DNA of 64,000 nucleotides. Source: Sphagnum magellanicum (taxonomy: Eukaryota > Streptophyta > Sphagnopsida > Sphagnales > Sphagnaceae). Positions 12,223 to 26,748 of the stretch are shown piece after piece (the first letter of the stretch is position 1; every line of letters starts with the position of its first letter). The notes below the pieces were generated by a model. It did not search any database. It had not been told where the DNA came from and saw only the letters and a list, made by a program, of their open reading frames with translations. The stretch is taken from NCBI GenBank assembly GCA_021904315.1, contig CM038914.1:18463065-18527064 (forward strand), in the 5' to 3' direction. Position numbers and translations under genes: made by a program.

Positions 12223-13429
12223 GAACTGTGCATAATTTGTTTTTTTGTTTTGGGTTGAACCTTTTGATTTGCTCATCCCATGTGCACAAATTTTTTAGTG
12301 TGAAATTGGATGACAATACCCCCTTGTTTATATAATGTTCAAAATAAAAATGAAAAACAAATAATATGGGATAAGCTTTGAAGTTGCAATTCCAAAACTT
12401 TTTTCATGCCTTATTTTTTTTAGTTTCTAGATTTCTAGACAATTCAAATACTAAATAATTAGATAATCATTTAATTAATAATGACTAGATTTAAATATAT
12501 TTAAATTATAAATTATAAATTACAAATATTCAGTATTCATTATCAATTACCTATCAATTATTTATGAACAATAATTTCTTAATATTTAATAAACTAGCTA
12601 TCTAGTTATTCACAAGTTATTGATACATGATTCATAAATAATTAAATAACTAAAATATTTAAAAATATTTAATTATTTTTTAGAATCTGATCAAACTAAT
12701 TATAAAATAATTAATGTAAAACTAATTTAATGACTATAATTTAAAACTTAACTATTAAAATATTTATGTTAAAATTATAAGTAATGAATTTATAATTACT
12801 ATTAAAAAGTAAATTCTTAGACATATATTTTAAACATTATTATTCAACTAATTACATTACTTATTGTAAGCTTCGTCAAAATCACTTTATGGATTTTATT
12901 ATAACTACATTTATTGTTGTAAAAATTATTATAGGTCAAGTAGTTTTTTTCTCTTGCTAATTATTAACTATAAATACAATAATTTAAAAACATAACATTA
13001 ATTTTCATAATTGTTGTAAAATTACTATAAATATTTATCATAGATGATTAATCAAAAAATTCATAATAATATATAATAATTTGTGAATCTAAAATCAGTA
13101 AAATAATTATTTTAACTACACTATATTTTTTGAAATTTTTGTTCAGGTTTGAAGTTAGAAATTAAAAAGTGTGAATAATAATGATCAATTAGAAAATAAT
13201 TATGCACATACTAATTAATTCTTATCTGAAATAATTGCGATGATTTTAAATTAATGTCACACATTAATTACATTAATTAATTTCTTCTAATATAGGAATA
13301 TAAATTTAAAAATATAAAAATCTATGTTATAACAATAATTATTAGTGTAACTTAGATTTAATAAACATAATTATTTACAATTATTTATAACAATGATTTA
13401 TTTTGGATAACATTAGTAGGAAAAACCCT
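12223..13429. other. AT-rich intergenic DNA
   Basis: Very AT-rich, rich in ATTAATT and AATAATT words, no open frame or recognisable element. It is present in both copies, with small indels. Confidence 0.7.
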
Positions 13430-13955
13430 TCAAACTCAATCAATAATTTTTTGAATTAAAATATAAATTTAAGATTCCGCAATAGTAGTTTAGAATTCAA
13501 GTATCAATTTTTAGATCAAATAATTTTGTGAAGTTAAATAAAAAAATTTAGAATTGAAATGTCAATTTTCATATTCAAATATTCAAAATTAAAATGTCCA
13601 TTTTAAGATTCAGTTAATAAATTTCTGAATTGAAATATTAATTTTGAGAGTCCAAAATAATAATTTGGAATTCAAATTTCAACTTTCAAGTCAAATAATT
13701 TTTTAAAATTTAAATTTAGAACTTTAGAATTCAAATATCAAATTTCAAGTTGAAATAAAAATATTTAAAACCAAAATGTTGATGTTTAAACTCAATAATG
13801 TTTTTTGAATTGAAATACTAATTTTTAGATTCGAAAATAATAATTTAGAATTTAAATATAAATTTTTAGATCAAAATTTTTTTTTGAATTTAAATAAAAT
13901 TTCCAGAATTGAAATGTCAATTTTCAAATTCAAATAACAATATTCAACATAGTGA
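13430..13955. repeat. Degenerate AT-rich tandem repeat, copy A
   Basis: About eight irregular units of roughly 60-70 bp share a core like GAATTGAAATGTCAATTTT followed by AGATTCAAATAATAA. Units are strongly diverged from one another but align one-to-one with copy B, so the array is older than the duplication. Confidence 0.6.
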
Positions 13956-14214
13956 AAACAATGTCCACATAATTTGTTACACGACACATTTGCTGCTTTA
14001 AAAGTTCAAAAACATTATGCAACTAATTTTAATTACAAAAATGTTTTATGCATTTCATGACATATATAAATTACAATACATATTTGAATTCAAACCATAA
14101 AATATTCAGTCCAATTATCGTGTAACATTATATCAAATTTCATTTTTTGAAAAAAGCAATGTTTGTGACATCCATTTTAGTATAGCGCGCCATGCTTTTG
14201 CCCACCTACAGACC

Positions 14215-16359
14215 TACAATGATAGTAACTCCCAAACTTTCAAAAGAAGGGTGCATTTTTTTAGCTACAAGAGGAAGGCTATTTCAAGTTGCACAAAGGC
14301 ACGACTAAAGGAGGTGTGGGCCCCCTTCAACTTGAGAAACATACTTTTCCAAAATGGGTCTATCAAAAATATGGAACTTGGAGCATAAATATAAAGCCAC
14401 CAAAGCCTAACTCCCTAGAAAGGCAGATGAAGCATAATCCTTTATAAATAAAATGCTTATACCACCAAAAGAGATTAGTAGTTAGGTTTGATGTCTCATT
14501 AAAGTGCCAAGAATAAACTCCCATAACCTTGAACCCATAATGTCCCCACATACCTGCATAATTCTCTTGTCAAAAATTTGTCAAAAGAGATAGGAAGGAA
14601 GAAGGAGGAGGTATTGTTTGAATGAGATAAGAAGGTTGATAAGTGACACATGAGGACATAATGCCCAATGTAACCTATATGTCTCCCAAGATAGGAAGAT
14701 CATCGATATGCATCATGTTTTAAGATAAAACCTCATCTAAAAAATGTGTGACAAAATCTTGAAAACTCGTTGACAAACCCAAAATGTGTAAGCCATCTAT
14801 GACCAAAATGCAGCTTTAAAGAATTTTTATACTTGAAGAGTTCTTTGATGGATTTTAGAGCTTGCAGTTTGACATTTTGACCCTAGTTCAAATAGGGCTA
14901 ATTGGGTCGAAAGGTGGTCAAAAGCAAGGACAATTTCTCTCATAAATCCCATGATGTGTGTATTGTTTGCTAGGGATGGAAAGACACAGCTGTGGGTTCA
15001 CGCAATGGTTTCAAGGAATGTTGGATAATGGGCCAAGCCAAATCAAAGACCTCTTAGGGGGCACCTTGCTTTGTGCTTAGAGTTGATTCAATAATGGTGA
15101 ACCCTTCCTCATGTTGCCCATGTTGGTAATAAAAAAAAGAACGAACACCATAAAACAATTTAGTAAAGAGGACAATGTTTGCTAAAAGTCCTCTAACATC
15201 TTATAGTTCTTTAAAAATAACAGTTCAAAAAATATAATTAAAAACATTTTTGGTGTCGACTTATATCATGCCCCAATCAATGTATAGGTGAAAGAAGGTT
15301 TTGATGTCGAAAGGGATAGCCTCCAAGGGTCAATACTTCAAATTGATGGGGTGAAAGGTGTTTTTAAAATGACATTTGAAGTTGTGAGATAATAAAACAA
15401 CTAATAATCAATGAAAACATTTTGCCTATGGCAATAAGATGAAGACCTTTAGAGTCCCTTGCCATTGCCAACAATTTGTTAGCCCCTAGCATTAAGGCCA
15501 TTGACCTAAAGATATCACCATGGGCAATAACAACAGTGGCTTGGAATAATTCCGAAAACCCTAAGGATGGGTTTTCTAGTATGAAGTAATTTGAAAGATG
15601 CTCATAGACCATCCCATATAGTCCACCTAAAGACAAATGGGGAATAATGGCTAAGGTTTGTGCAAACAAAATCTTATCCATGACAAAGGTGTGCTCAGGC
15701 TAAAAGTGAAAAAAAAGTGAAGGGACATGGTTTAATGGAAAGGGGTGAAGTTGACACAAAGTTGTAACAGTGTCCTTTGAGGAAATAACTAACATCATGG
15801 GTTGAAAAGCCTTAGCAACACGATTGTACTTTCTGGCTCTACCCAAAATGAGCATCAATGAAAACAAATGGTCAAAGAATCATCCAAGGAAGAGTGGGAA
15901 TGGGGAGCATGTGAAGCACAAGAGGACTCCTCCTAAAGAAAAGACCAGTTGCTTACCATAAACCTTCCAAGGTAAGCAAAAACCTCTTGTTGACCTTAAC
16001 GACCTCCTCAATTATAGTGTAAACACCAACATGGCAACAAGAGGAGAAGGAATTATGTTGATTTGTCCATCAAATCTTGAACAATTTGGTCAAGGGGTAA
16101 ATGAAAAGCTTGTTTGATTTTGTCATGAATGGCTTGAGGGATCCTATGACACAAATGAGGGCATGCAAAATGAATTTCCAATAACCTCAAAATGAAGCTA
16201 GATTGAGCTCAAAACCAACCCCAAAAAGCAAGAAGGATAGAACCAGGGTGGAACACATGAGGAAAAAACATTTGCAAATGCAAAACATCTTGGTTAGCTT
16301 GGGAGACGAAGCTAGCATAAAGGTGAGCATTCTTGACATGCCTTGAGAACCGCTTAAAA
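14215..16359 (-). mobile_element. LINE-type reverse transcriptase remnant, copy A, truncated
   Basis: Read on the - strand, fragments match a non-LTR type reverse transcriptase known from plant genomes. They include a zinc-finger-like start near 16330, LLAMARDSKGLHLIAIGK (about 15440-15490), a TIIESTLSTKQGAP-like stretch near 15060-15120, and a later DLPILGD motif near 14690. The reading frame is broken many times, so it is a fossil. The 5' part is missing: the element stops at the duplication edge, whereas copy B continues. Family assignment is from memory of motif patterns. Confidence 0.6.
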
Positions 16360-19300
16360 ACTGAGCAAAGAACTTAGCACCTTGAATGTGTGGTAGTCTG
16401 GAATGTTTTGGGTCATTATTCATGAAAGTTTGCATGAGCAGCTGCTTTCAAGTTTTAAATTGTACAATCTTTCCTTCCTGGGGTGAATGGATCTTGGATC
16501 TAGAGTTACACCAAACTTTGAAGCTGTCAAGTAAAGAGCCTACTTGCAAATGGTCAAACACATCTAGCTGTTGGGTGAAGAGCTTTGTTCACTGGAAGAG
16601 TATCACTGAATCATGTCTTTGTTATGTACAGATTCAAGGAAAATAGGTCGCAACTTCATGCAAATTGTGTCATTGACAAATTGACAAATACATGTGACAA
16701 ATGCATCCACAATCTGTTAATTGCTTTGTTCCTATGGTTGTTTCAATATCTAAGCTTCTAAGACAATACAAACAAAGAAAAGGAGTTACTACAATCAACA
16801 TCCAGTAAATCCATTCTTCCTTTCTATTGAGATTAAAAAACCTTTATATGTTTTTGCACACAAAAAGAAATTATCTAATACATGATTGTGCCAAAAAAAC
16901 TTGAGCTATGAAAGGTCCAAAGGTGCCCATTTCAATAATCACCTTCTTACACAAACAAATCTGAATCAAGCTTCAAAAGGTGCAACCACCTTCCAACTTA
17001 ACGTAATGACCTGTCAAATTTTTCACAGTATATTAGGAGGGTGCATTACATTTGTAAGATTCCCTCTTGGCAGAGGAGGTCATCTATCCATTTTTCTTCA
17101 TGTGCCAGAGTTGGTAGTTCCAATTTTGATTTAAATTCTTTTACTGGCCTTTGAATTTAGATGCACCCACTTACAATTCCCACTTTAATTTGTTTCTTAT
17201 TGTCAGTACTTGAATTTTTTATGTTCTTAATTTCCCTTAGCTATTGAACATCTAAATGTTTTGTTGTACATCCTTATATTCTTTTAGTGCATGTGCATGC
17301 CATGTTCAACACCTTGATTTTTGTTTCATTTTTTTAAGGATGTTTTGAAAATGAAATGCGCAACAAAGGGGTCTTTTCAAAAGATAAAAACGGTGGGCAA
17401 GCATTTTCTCAGGGCAGTTTTTTTGAAAATGGAGAAGTCAGGTTGTAACCCAAAAGAAAGCAACCCACTAAACAGAAATAGAAGAACAAGACTTAAGGTT
17501 ATGTTCATACATTACTATAGTCAACAAGACTCAAAAACTTAGAAGAGAGACCTAGGTCTCTTACTTAGACCTAATCTCAAAAGAACTGAATCCTAAAGTA
17601 GCTACAGCAACTTTTACCATACAATTGAATTTAGCAAGATTTTCTGACACACATCCTAACATTGTTATACATTTCATGTTGCTAATTTGCACATCACTTT
17701 ATGTTTGTTGCAGGTCTAGCCAAAGATTAGATCCCTCAATGTCCATTTAGTCCATTTTGAGCTACTAACATCCCACCCATTGGTATGCAATGCCTTACTA
17801 TGCTTGACTCACTTTAGGATACCCCTACATCAGTCCCCTTCCATCTATGTTGTCATTATGTGGTGCATAGTTTTTATGCAAGTGACAAACATTAGGTCCA
17901 TGCAAAAACCACTATAAGAATGGGCAAAATGTGACAAAAACTAAGGGCATATGGATGTGATTTTCAAGATAATAAAGGCCCAACTTTGACTCACATTCTA
18001 CTTCATTTCATGGATACCTTTGATGGGTTTCTCATGTTCAACACCCCACTCAATATGCCAACTCAAATTGACTACATCCCTTCAATGCTACCCAAACAAA
18101 TGCAAAGTTTTAGGATTTCCAACATGCACAATCTTCTACAACTTAGACCACCTTGTTCCATCATCATGTCTTGGCACCAACCCCTAATACAAAACCACAA
18201 TTACATACACCATTTGTCAGTAAATAGTGCAACTAAAAAGATTTAGCAACTACTAAACACAACGGCAAGCTCTGTACACATTATTAAAACAATTTTGGCA
18301 AATGTATTTTACTTCCTACAAACCACATTTTACATCCACTTTATATTCTCCATGGCATCATCCTTTTTCAAAAACTCCATCAATGTTGCTCTAATCTCCT
18401 CCACCAGCAACTCCAACTTTGTAGAAATAAGCATAGTTCACCTCATTTTAGTTCATAGGGTAATCTCCTATTTTTAGTGGGTTTTTTAAAAAATCACAAA
18501 CTTTCTTGGCATTTTTCTTCCATGGCAGTCTTGTGGAAATGGAGAAATCAAAATGTAACATGAAACCATGTGTTGTGTGAATGTGGCATATATCATGGAT
18601 GAAAACCTAACATGGATGATTTTTTTTAACTGATGAAAAGCACGAAAAGTGCCAAAATAGGTGGCAATTGATGGAGCACTTTCAAAAGGAATAGGGATAA
18701 GCATATTTTGAGTTTCTATGTGTTGTTTGTTTTTTTTTCTTTACATGTGAATTTTGGTGGTTGAATACTTGCAAGATTACAAAGGTTTTTGGATGATTAT
18801 GAATTAAGTGGAGACTCGTTAATTGATGATGGATAGTGTGGTGGCTTAAGTTTGTTGGAAGTAAATCAAGAACGTTGGTTGGTGAAGTGACTAAAAGGTC
18901 AAGAATGTTGGGGCCAAGGAGGAAGGCACACTTGCTATTAAAATATAAGTATTGGTTTTTTTTTTTGATGTGAAGGGAAGTTCTTTTGTTTTGGGAAGGA
19001 GATTGGCGGATTAAAAGTGGTAGATGTGTGTGAATAAGTGGTTGGAGAAGAATGTCCACAATTGTAGTGTGTTTTTTTAAGGTTTCCTAATTTTTCTTGT
19101 TTTCCATTATCCCAAGTATAATGATAGGAGATCATGGCAATATAGTTGGAGACAATAGGGATTATGTGTAGAAATGATGAAAATTAGAGGGGATTACAAA
19201 GCTAGTTGATGGATGGAACAAGACTCTGAAAGTAACTATGCATGGTGGAAAGTTTGTTTTGTGAGGATGTGTATGTTGGTGGGCATTTGATTAGGAATTG

Positions 19301-20794
19301 AAATGAGTACATATGTACATAGTAGTTTCGAATGAAAATTGCCTCATGGACTATTTGGGCTATATGTTGTAGTTTTAAAACCTCAATTTCTAGGGTTTTG
19401 TGTTTGGGTCATTATATTGAAAAAATCAATGATTAGACCAAATGGAGATATTATTGGTTTGAAAATGAATGTATGTGTTGATTATGCCCATTACTCACCA
19501 TGATAGCTCATGAGAGGATTTCAAGAGACCTAATCCACATAAGATCCACAGATTAAAAAGACCAATGATCTCCAACTATTAAACTAAAGTCTATGTAATG
19601 AGACTTTCTATTGATACTTGTTGCTTTGCTTATAGGATTGAAAGTTTTGTATGACATTATGAGTGTAATGTTCATGATATATTGTATTTGATATTTAAGG
19701 TGCATAATATTTGATCTTTTACCCTTCTATAGGAAAACCTCGATTTTGATCTTCCAAGTTTAGGTAAATCAAAATTGTTCAATAATTCTTTCATTGATAC
19801 TTGGTTTTTTGGTTTCACTTTTTACGAACTCTAAAGGTGTCATCAAACTTTGCTATGGATATACTATATAGAACCAATCTCCAGAGGTGTCATGTTCATG
19901 TCATTGGACCTACTTTTGAACTTTGTGTAGCTTGTGGCATGGTTGGTTGTTCCTCATTAATGTCCGTCATTTTGTTTCTTGCACACTCTCTACCTATAGG
20001 TGTGGTTTCCTCTAATTTGTCTTGCTCCAAAGAGCACTCGACTTCACAATTTTTTTCTTTTGTAATTTAGGCTTTAAGGCTTATGTTTTTCCACCATCAA
20101 AATCAAAGTTATTCGATGATGACATATCATAACTATGAGTTTGAAATTTTGAATTCAAATGCAAAATAAACAAACTTGTCCATTGATGGTGAATGGTAAC
20201 AATCAAATATTTGTAGAATGGTGTTTTGATCAAATCCCACATAAAAACAATTCATCATATTTGAAAAAACATTTTTTAATATATGTGGCATTTTGTATTC
20301 AAAACATCAATTAAGGAACACACCTTACATTATTGCATCATCATATGGTATACATGGTAGTACTGATTGAATTTGATTTACATTTGCAAGCACATCATTA
20401 CCATGCATACTATAGTTCCCATAACCATAAAGTTTATAATTTTGAACAAAAACAAGATACGACAATAAGATGTTCTTCTAATTATGTTAATGGCATGATT
20501 GTGTTCCTAGAATTTTTATTTGATACTTGACATTTTTTTTTTTGGTAACATTTGTATTACAAGAATTATTGAACAATGAAACAACATACTCTAACGTGAA
20601 TTCCAATTATTTTTCAAAATGTCCATAAGTGGATAATCAAATTTCATTCCAGTAGAAACCTACAATTAGTGTGAGAATAGGAGTTTGTTGTTTTGTTTGT
20701 TATAAATGAAATGGAAATTCATCCAAATTTATGATCACTTTGGGATCATTTATTTGAAAAACATGCACAGACCTAGGTGCACCATTAAAATAAT
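16360..20794. other. Unduplicated spacer, first part; no gene recognised
   Basis: The first 300 bases (16360-16660) are less AT-rich than what follows and may be a gene or element fragment that I cannot name. The rest is AT-rich with short frames on both strands that show no domain, no splice-compatible partners and no repeats of note. Confidence 0.5.
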
Positions 20795-20990
20795 CCAATG
20801 GTTCAAAATGTTAAAAGCTACAAGTTATATATGTGGGGATAGATTGAAAGTCCATTCCACATTGAGACATTATGTGTTTTGATATTCTATTCCAAATGGT
20901 TCAAAATGTTGAAAGCTACAAGCTATATATGTGGGGATAGATTGAAAGTCCATTCCACATTGAAACATTATGTGTTTTGAATTCTATTCC
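20795..20990. repeat. Two-copy direct repeat, about 97 bp
   Basis: A unit starting TCCAATGGTTCAAAATGTT and running through GTGGGGATAGATTGAAAGT to TATTCTATTCC is repeated immediately, with only a few base changes. It is a recent local tandem duplication. Confidence 0.85.
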
Positions 20991-22759
20991 CAATGTAGGT
21001 TGGACTTTGTAAATATGCATTTATGTAAAAAATTATAGTGAAATCTCCCCCACAAACATCCCCTTGTAACACATTATGCCATTTTTTCACATATTGATGT
21101 TCATTTGTGACTATACCTTGATGCAAATTGAACAAAAAACTTAGATTTCATTTTCAAATGCAACGTTATTTTGCTTTCTTTTGTGTTCAATAATAAACAT
21201 TAACTTAAATGTGTCATACTATTTTGTTTCACTTGAAGAAATGATAATTGATTTTCCAATCAATTAAAGGAATCAAAAAAAAAATTCCCTACTTCATATG
21301 TATATGTTGAAATCAAATGAAAGCCATATGAATGCAATACATGCTCAAATGATGAATCAACAAGAGTTGATGTGAATGTTTCCATTATTATGATTTAATT
21401 AAATGTATGCACATATACATAATCACTCATAGAAACAACATGTGCACACAAATGGCACACAAAATATTTATAGACACCCACACATTCAACAAAAAAAAAG
21501 AAAAAATCAATAACTCCTTGGAAATGAAAAACAATTCAATGTAAAATTATTTATTTTAATTGAAAAATTGCTTTCATTTAAAAACCACTTGCATTGGAAA
21601 ATTACTTTCATAAAAATTTGTCGAAAAAACATGTCAAATTTTTCGACATGTCAAATTCGTAAATTTTTCGACATTTGATGTAAACTAAAGTGTGAGAACT
21701 TTCCATTTCCATGTATGAAGAAATGAAAAATGGTTATATAATAAAAGTTATTCAAGCCAAAAATGTTATAAGGGGAATTTTCACATGTATGGAATATTTT
21801 TATAGGAAAGACAAATATCAAAAGGTCACACAAAAAACTATAAAAAACATTAAGTATTTAAGATGGTTTTTGTGTCAAAGTTGATTTCAATTTATCAAAG
21901 TCAAGCTTGTGTTTCATATTATAATGTACATCGTCACTAGGAACAATTGCCAAAAGAGCAACCAAATCTTCACCATGCAAATTAGCTTTTACTCGTGATA
22001 AATTGTTGAATGTTTTCCTTAATACCAACAAGGGTGGATGTGGGCAACAATTATAATTCACCACAAATGTGAATTGAAATGAAAATTTGAACAAGTTTAG
22101 GATGAATCAAATTTAGGAATGCAAACTTTGTCATATGCACAATTCCTTCAACCCATTTGCCTTCAATAGTTAACAATATGGTTTCATCATTGGTCGATCA
22201 TTGGTCGCAATGGAACCACAAAGAAAGCTTGATTTTTTTTAAAACTTTGATTTTGAATTATAAGCATTATAATTTTGCTATGGGTGTGCCATCTAAAGAT
22301 TTTTAAAACCTGTTTGAAGTGTAAAAACAATAGAGCAATGCAAAAAGATCTTAAGTTCCAAAAGAATATTGTTCCTACATGCTTAAACCAAACACTAACC
22401 CCCTTGACTTCCAAACAATAAATTGCTGAAAGTGGTCAAGGAATCTTGTTCATTCCTTGATTAATTTTAGGAATTTTGTAGCTTTGGATTCACCATGTGG
22501 AACGGTACACAATCTTTTTGGACTTTAGAAGCAATGGAGAAAAGTTTAAAAGATTTATAAAACCTTATCTTTAAGCGTTTATGATAGATTTGGCTTTTAT
22601 GTGCTTAAAGTCCATGTGTTTCTATTTCTAGGAGCATAGTCTTGATATTTTATTTCATATCTTTTGCCCAAAAATTTTCATCCACTATATAAAGGAAAAC
22701 TCTCCTTTTTTAGTTTCACCATAGATAATTATTTATGTAATATGTCCTATACTTGTCAT
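20991..22759. other. AT-rich spacer; no gene recognised
   Basis: There are short frames only. A 78-codon frame on the - strand at 21858-22094 has no recognisable domain. A short repeat of TTTTTCGACATGTCAAATT lies near 21630-21670. Confidence 0.5.
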
Positions 22760-23460
22760 TTTTTTTCCGGCGTCAATTAAAAATCCCTTCACAATTATTA
22801 AGCGATCTTCCACCAAGTTCAAGTGGATAAATGTTTGTGTTTTCTTTTTTTCGAATCGATTAAAAATCACCTAGTGGCTGCCAAATGATTTACCATAAAG
22901 TTTAAGTGGAAAAACACTTAACAACTACAAAGTGAGTTTTGAAAAAACAATTTTAGGTTGAATTAAAAAGAAATCATCTAGGTGTCACCATGCATTTTTC
23001 CATTGGTGGCCAAACTAGGTTTCAAGAACACCTAATGGTCAATTAATAATGTTTATCCACTTGAACCAAAAAAAGGAAAAATTTGGAAAAACACTTAGTT
23101 CATAGGCTCTTTTCACCTTTGTTTTCTTTGATGGGTCAAGTAAAAAAAATCATTTAATAACCACTAGTGTTTTTCCAACTTTTTTTCTTTTTTTCTTGAT
23201 TTGAATGAAAAACTCACCTAGTGGCCAATAGGCATTTTTCCCCCAAACTTTGTGGGAAATCACATGGTGGGCACCAAACGTTTTTCCCCCAACCCTTGTG
23301 GGGAATCAATTGAAGGCTATTGAACTTTGAAAAATCATCTAATGGTCATTAAATTATTAATTTTGGATCAAATGAAAGTTTTTTGGTAGCCACTTTGTGT
23401 TTTTTCATTGGACCCTAGTGGGAAATTACGTGGTGGCCACCAAGCGTTTTTTTCATTAGA
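22760..23460. repeat. Degenerate tandem repeat with TGGCCACCA core
   Basis: Irregular units of about 55-65 bp recur, each with an AATCACCTAGTGGCCA-like start, then AAACGTTTTTCC, then a GTGGGAAAT-like end. Clear examples lie at 23210-23300 and 23400-23450. It looks like an old decayed minisatellite. Confidence 0.5.
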
Positions 23461-26400
23461 AATGAAAAAAATTGAAAAATAATTTTTGATGGAAATGATT
23501 TTGAAAGGACTTTATCTCTTTTAATGAAGGTTGAATATTTGATCATTTGTTATGTAATTGATGAAAATGAGTTCAAATAATTTCATCAATCACCTTAGTG
23601 TAACATTGTGCCTTCAAATATCAATCTCCTTTGGATGTTGTTGCCACATTCTTAACCCTAAACCCTTACACATTGCCATCCATTGTGCTTTTAAAAAATT
23701 ACTCATACTCCATTCTAAAATAATTGCCCATCATGAAAGTTCATATTGGTCAAATTCACCCTTTCCATTTGGAATCATCAATTTTTTTCACCCTTGTTAA
23801 CCTTTTCTCCCCTCACATCAATAATGATGACAACAATGGTAGTAAAATTTTGATTTTAAATAAAGCTTCTTAATTGCTTAATAAAATCCATGTGGAAAAC
23901 ATAATAACCAACTCAAGTTAGAATCCAAGAATTGATGACATAATGGTTGTTGATTCAACTACAATACAACATACATGTCATTTATTTTTAAACCCCTTTT
24001 GGATTCCAATGTTTTTGACATTTTGGTAAAAGTTGTTCATGCATTTCTATATGAAATGATTTCATCTTCAAAGTGATTGTGACTATAGTTGCCATACCTA
24101 TTAATCACCTTTGTTTCAAATACAACATATTTAATTTCAAAATCCAAATCATTGTTTAGCTTCTTTCATTGCAATAATAGACATTGTGCAAAAAATAAAT
24201 AAATAAATAAACCAAAATGAATTTGACAACAAACAAGTGAAGCAACACAACAAATACATTTAGCAAAACACACATTTGTAAAGAAAATAAAAAGAAAAAT
24301 TGAAACGTAGGCTAAACACAATGTGCATTGTATTGAAAAAAGAAAGACCACAAACAATCAATGTTATTTAAATTTTGGGACAAAATACCCAAACCTTAAA
24401 CCCTAATTCTTTACTATTGTTTTCTTTGATCTTAAGTAATTTTGATTATATTTGACTATAATTTAAATCTAAATGATCTTATTCATGACTTGACAATTAA
24501 ATAATGGTCTGATAATGAGCAAGATATCAATAACCCATGTCATCCCACAAGTTTTAATTATGCACCCCATGGTTCACACACAAAACCTAAATCCTTTACT
24601 ACCAAATAATCCTTCAATAGAAGTTCCAAAATGTTTCAATCCCAAAACTTGGCTAGAACGCATAACCCCTAAACCTTTTATTATTGTTTCAACTTTTAAA
24701 AATTATTCTTTTGAATTCTACTTTCACCAAATATATGAAATATTTGGTTACACATCAATTTTGTGATCACATCAAAATTTAAGTCACACAAAAAAGTTAA
24801 AATTTTAGTTGTTTTCCACTTTTGACTATATGTATCATGTGTTTGATTGCAAGCAATATATTGTTTGTTTGATTTTTCTACTCCAAATTGGGGGTTTTTT
24901 GTTGGTGAAATTTCACAATGTTTGGCACCAAAAAAACAACTCCATATTGTACAAAAGATTTATTTTGGAAAAAAATCTTTGAAACTCACCATATGCTAAA
25001 GGAAAAAAAAATTAAAAATTAAAATTCCCATATTTAGACCATAGTGAAGTTTCCCCAAAAAAATCTCCATTTGGGGAAGGTTTTGCATGTTGTGTATCAA
25101 ATGTTTTTTAAAATGTATGTTAAACACTATTGTGACTACTTTTATCATAAATTAAGTATATGATTGCATTATATACAATTTCTTATGAATGCATATGTAT
25201 GAGACAAAAGAAATAATGATCAATGTTTTTCTAGTGGGCCTGATTTGTTTTGCCCAACCTCAAAAAAGGAAACAAAAAGGGGACAAAAAGGTGTGGGTGT
25301 TGCCCAATATTGATTTGGACAAATTTTTAAAACCCAAGAAAAGGGTTGAAAATTTATTGAATGTTCATTGTATATATATATTTTGAACAAAACTTAAGGT
25401 TATATCCATTTAAATAATGAGAAATGAAAATAAATTTTTGAGATGTTATTAGATATGTTGATGTTATATAAAAATGTCAAGTTCTGCCCCCACCCCACCC
25501 AAAAAAAACCCCTTTGAAAATGAAAAATCTCCATGCTGCACATCACCTCATCTCACCTAAACCCAAATTTGAAAAAACCCCCTCCACCCCCACCCAAAAA
25601 AATTCATTGGAAAGAAAAAGAAAAATAAAAAATTCAACCTTTTATCTAAAAATTCCTTTGGAAAGGGGATAAAAAAAACCCAACCCTTCTTTTTCTCTTT
25701 TCCTAAATTTACATTTAATAACCTTACCCCACCCATAATTCACTCTACCTGACCCACCCAACTTTTTTTTAAAAAAAACCTACACCTAAATCTGCAACTA
25801 TATGAATCTATTAAAGCTATTTTAAAAATTATCTACCCCTTTACCACCTTGCAAGAAGTTCCCCCAATGTCTATGTAAGTTAGCCAATAAACTCCAACTC
25901 AAAAGGCAACTCCATTGTTGGCCAACAATTCAACAGCATAGAGCTAAATTTAAAATTTGGATGAGATTTTATACAAAATAGGAGCAAATGGCATGCGCAT
26001 CTAAGCACATGTCCCATTTGTGTAAATTCTTTGCGAAATCTATGTGCCTTGTAAAATTGGACCAACAACAGAAAGCCCCCTTGCAACTACATAGTTCAAA
26101 AGTTGGAAAGAGTATTGTGGCAGACAACTTGGACATACAGTTTGTAGGGATTGGGCATGGATATTAGAAGGAAATCAACCTAAGGAATAAGTAAATAAAT
26201 AAAAGGAAAAACACCCAGCAAGGGAACAAAAAAAGAAAATATAAAGGACCAAAGTAGAAAGGATTAAAGTCCAAATAAAAGACCACACCTAAAAGTGCAG
26301 AACCCACAATGGGAAGCCCAAGGAATGGGTCGGAGTGAATTAGCAACCTTCAATGCACTAGTTTGAGATGAAGCCGTTCAAGCTATTTCGGGAATAATCC

Positions 26401-26748
26401 AAACCCATCCAAGTAGGCAATTTTTATTTTTCACTTCCTTACCCAACATTTTGTAAACCTCCTTCACTCCAGCAAATTTTTTCATACATACTTATTCGTT
26501 GCTACTTACTTACTCTCTATACCTAAACCCTATTAACCACCATAAACCTTAACTTCACTTTCTAAATCCACTACAAGTATGGAACTTTGGAACTCATGAA
26601 ACCTTTGCAACCATGTAAGAGTTGTGGAGAACATAAGAGCTTTGGAGCATTGAAACAACTATAATGTAAGGGTATTTAAACCACTTAGATGGGTTATTTT
26701 GAAACAACCTTGCATGTGGGTATTTTAAGGTTGATTCTTCATTTAAAT
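23461..26748. other. AT-rich spacer; no gene recognised
   Basis: There is no supported gene. A C- and A-rich stretch lies at 25480-25770 (runs such as CCCCACCCCACCC and AAAAAAAACCCC). Short frames near 24166-24357 and 24515-24766 are low in complexity. Confidence 0.5.

Larger units (their letters stand above)
8..16359. repeat. Segmental duplication, copy A
   Basis: This stretch reappears in the same orientation at about 35995-52382. The offset drifts from 35987 at the left edge to 36002 at the kinase start codon and 36023 at the right edge, so net indels are small. The match covers promoter, all exons and introns, and about 6.3 kb downstream. The left edge falls within the first 10 bases of the window, so copy A's own left flank cannot be seen. 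The right edge is sharp: after the shared motif gagaaccgcttaaaa the two copies become unrelated. Confidence 0.95.

Noticed and set aside
18682-19059. 125-codon - strand frame in the spacer
   Set aside because: Rich in His, Asn and Lys from AT-biased sequence, with no domain or partner.
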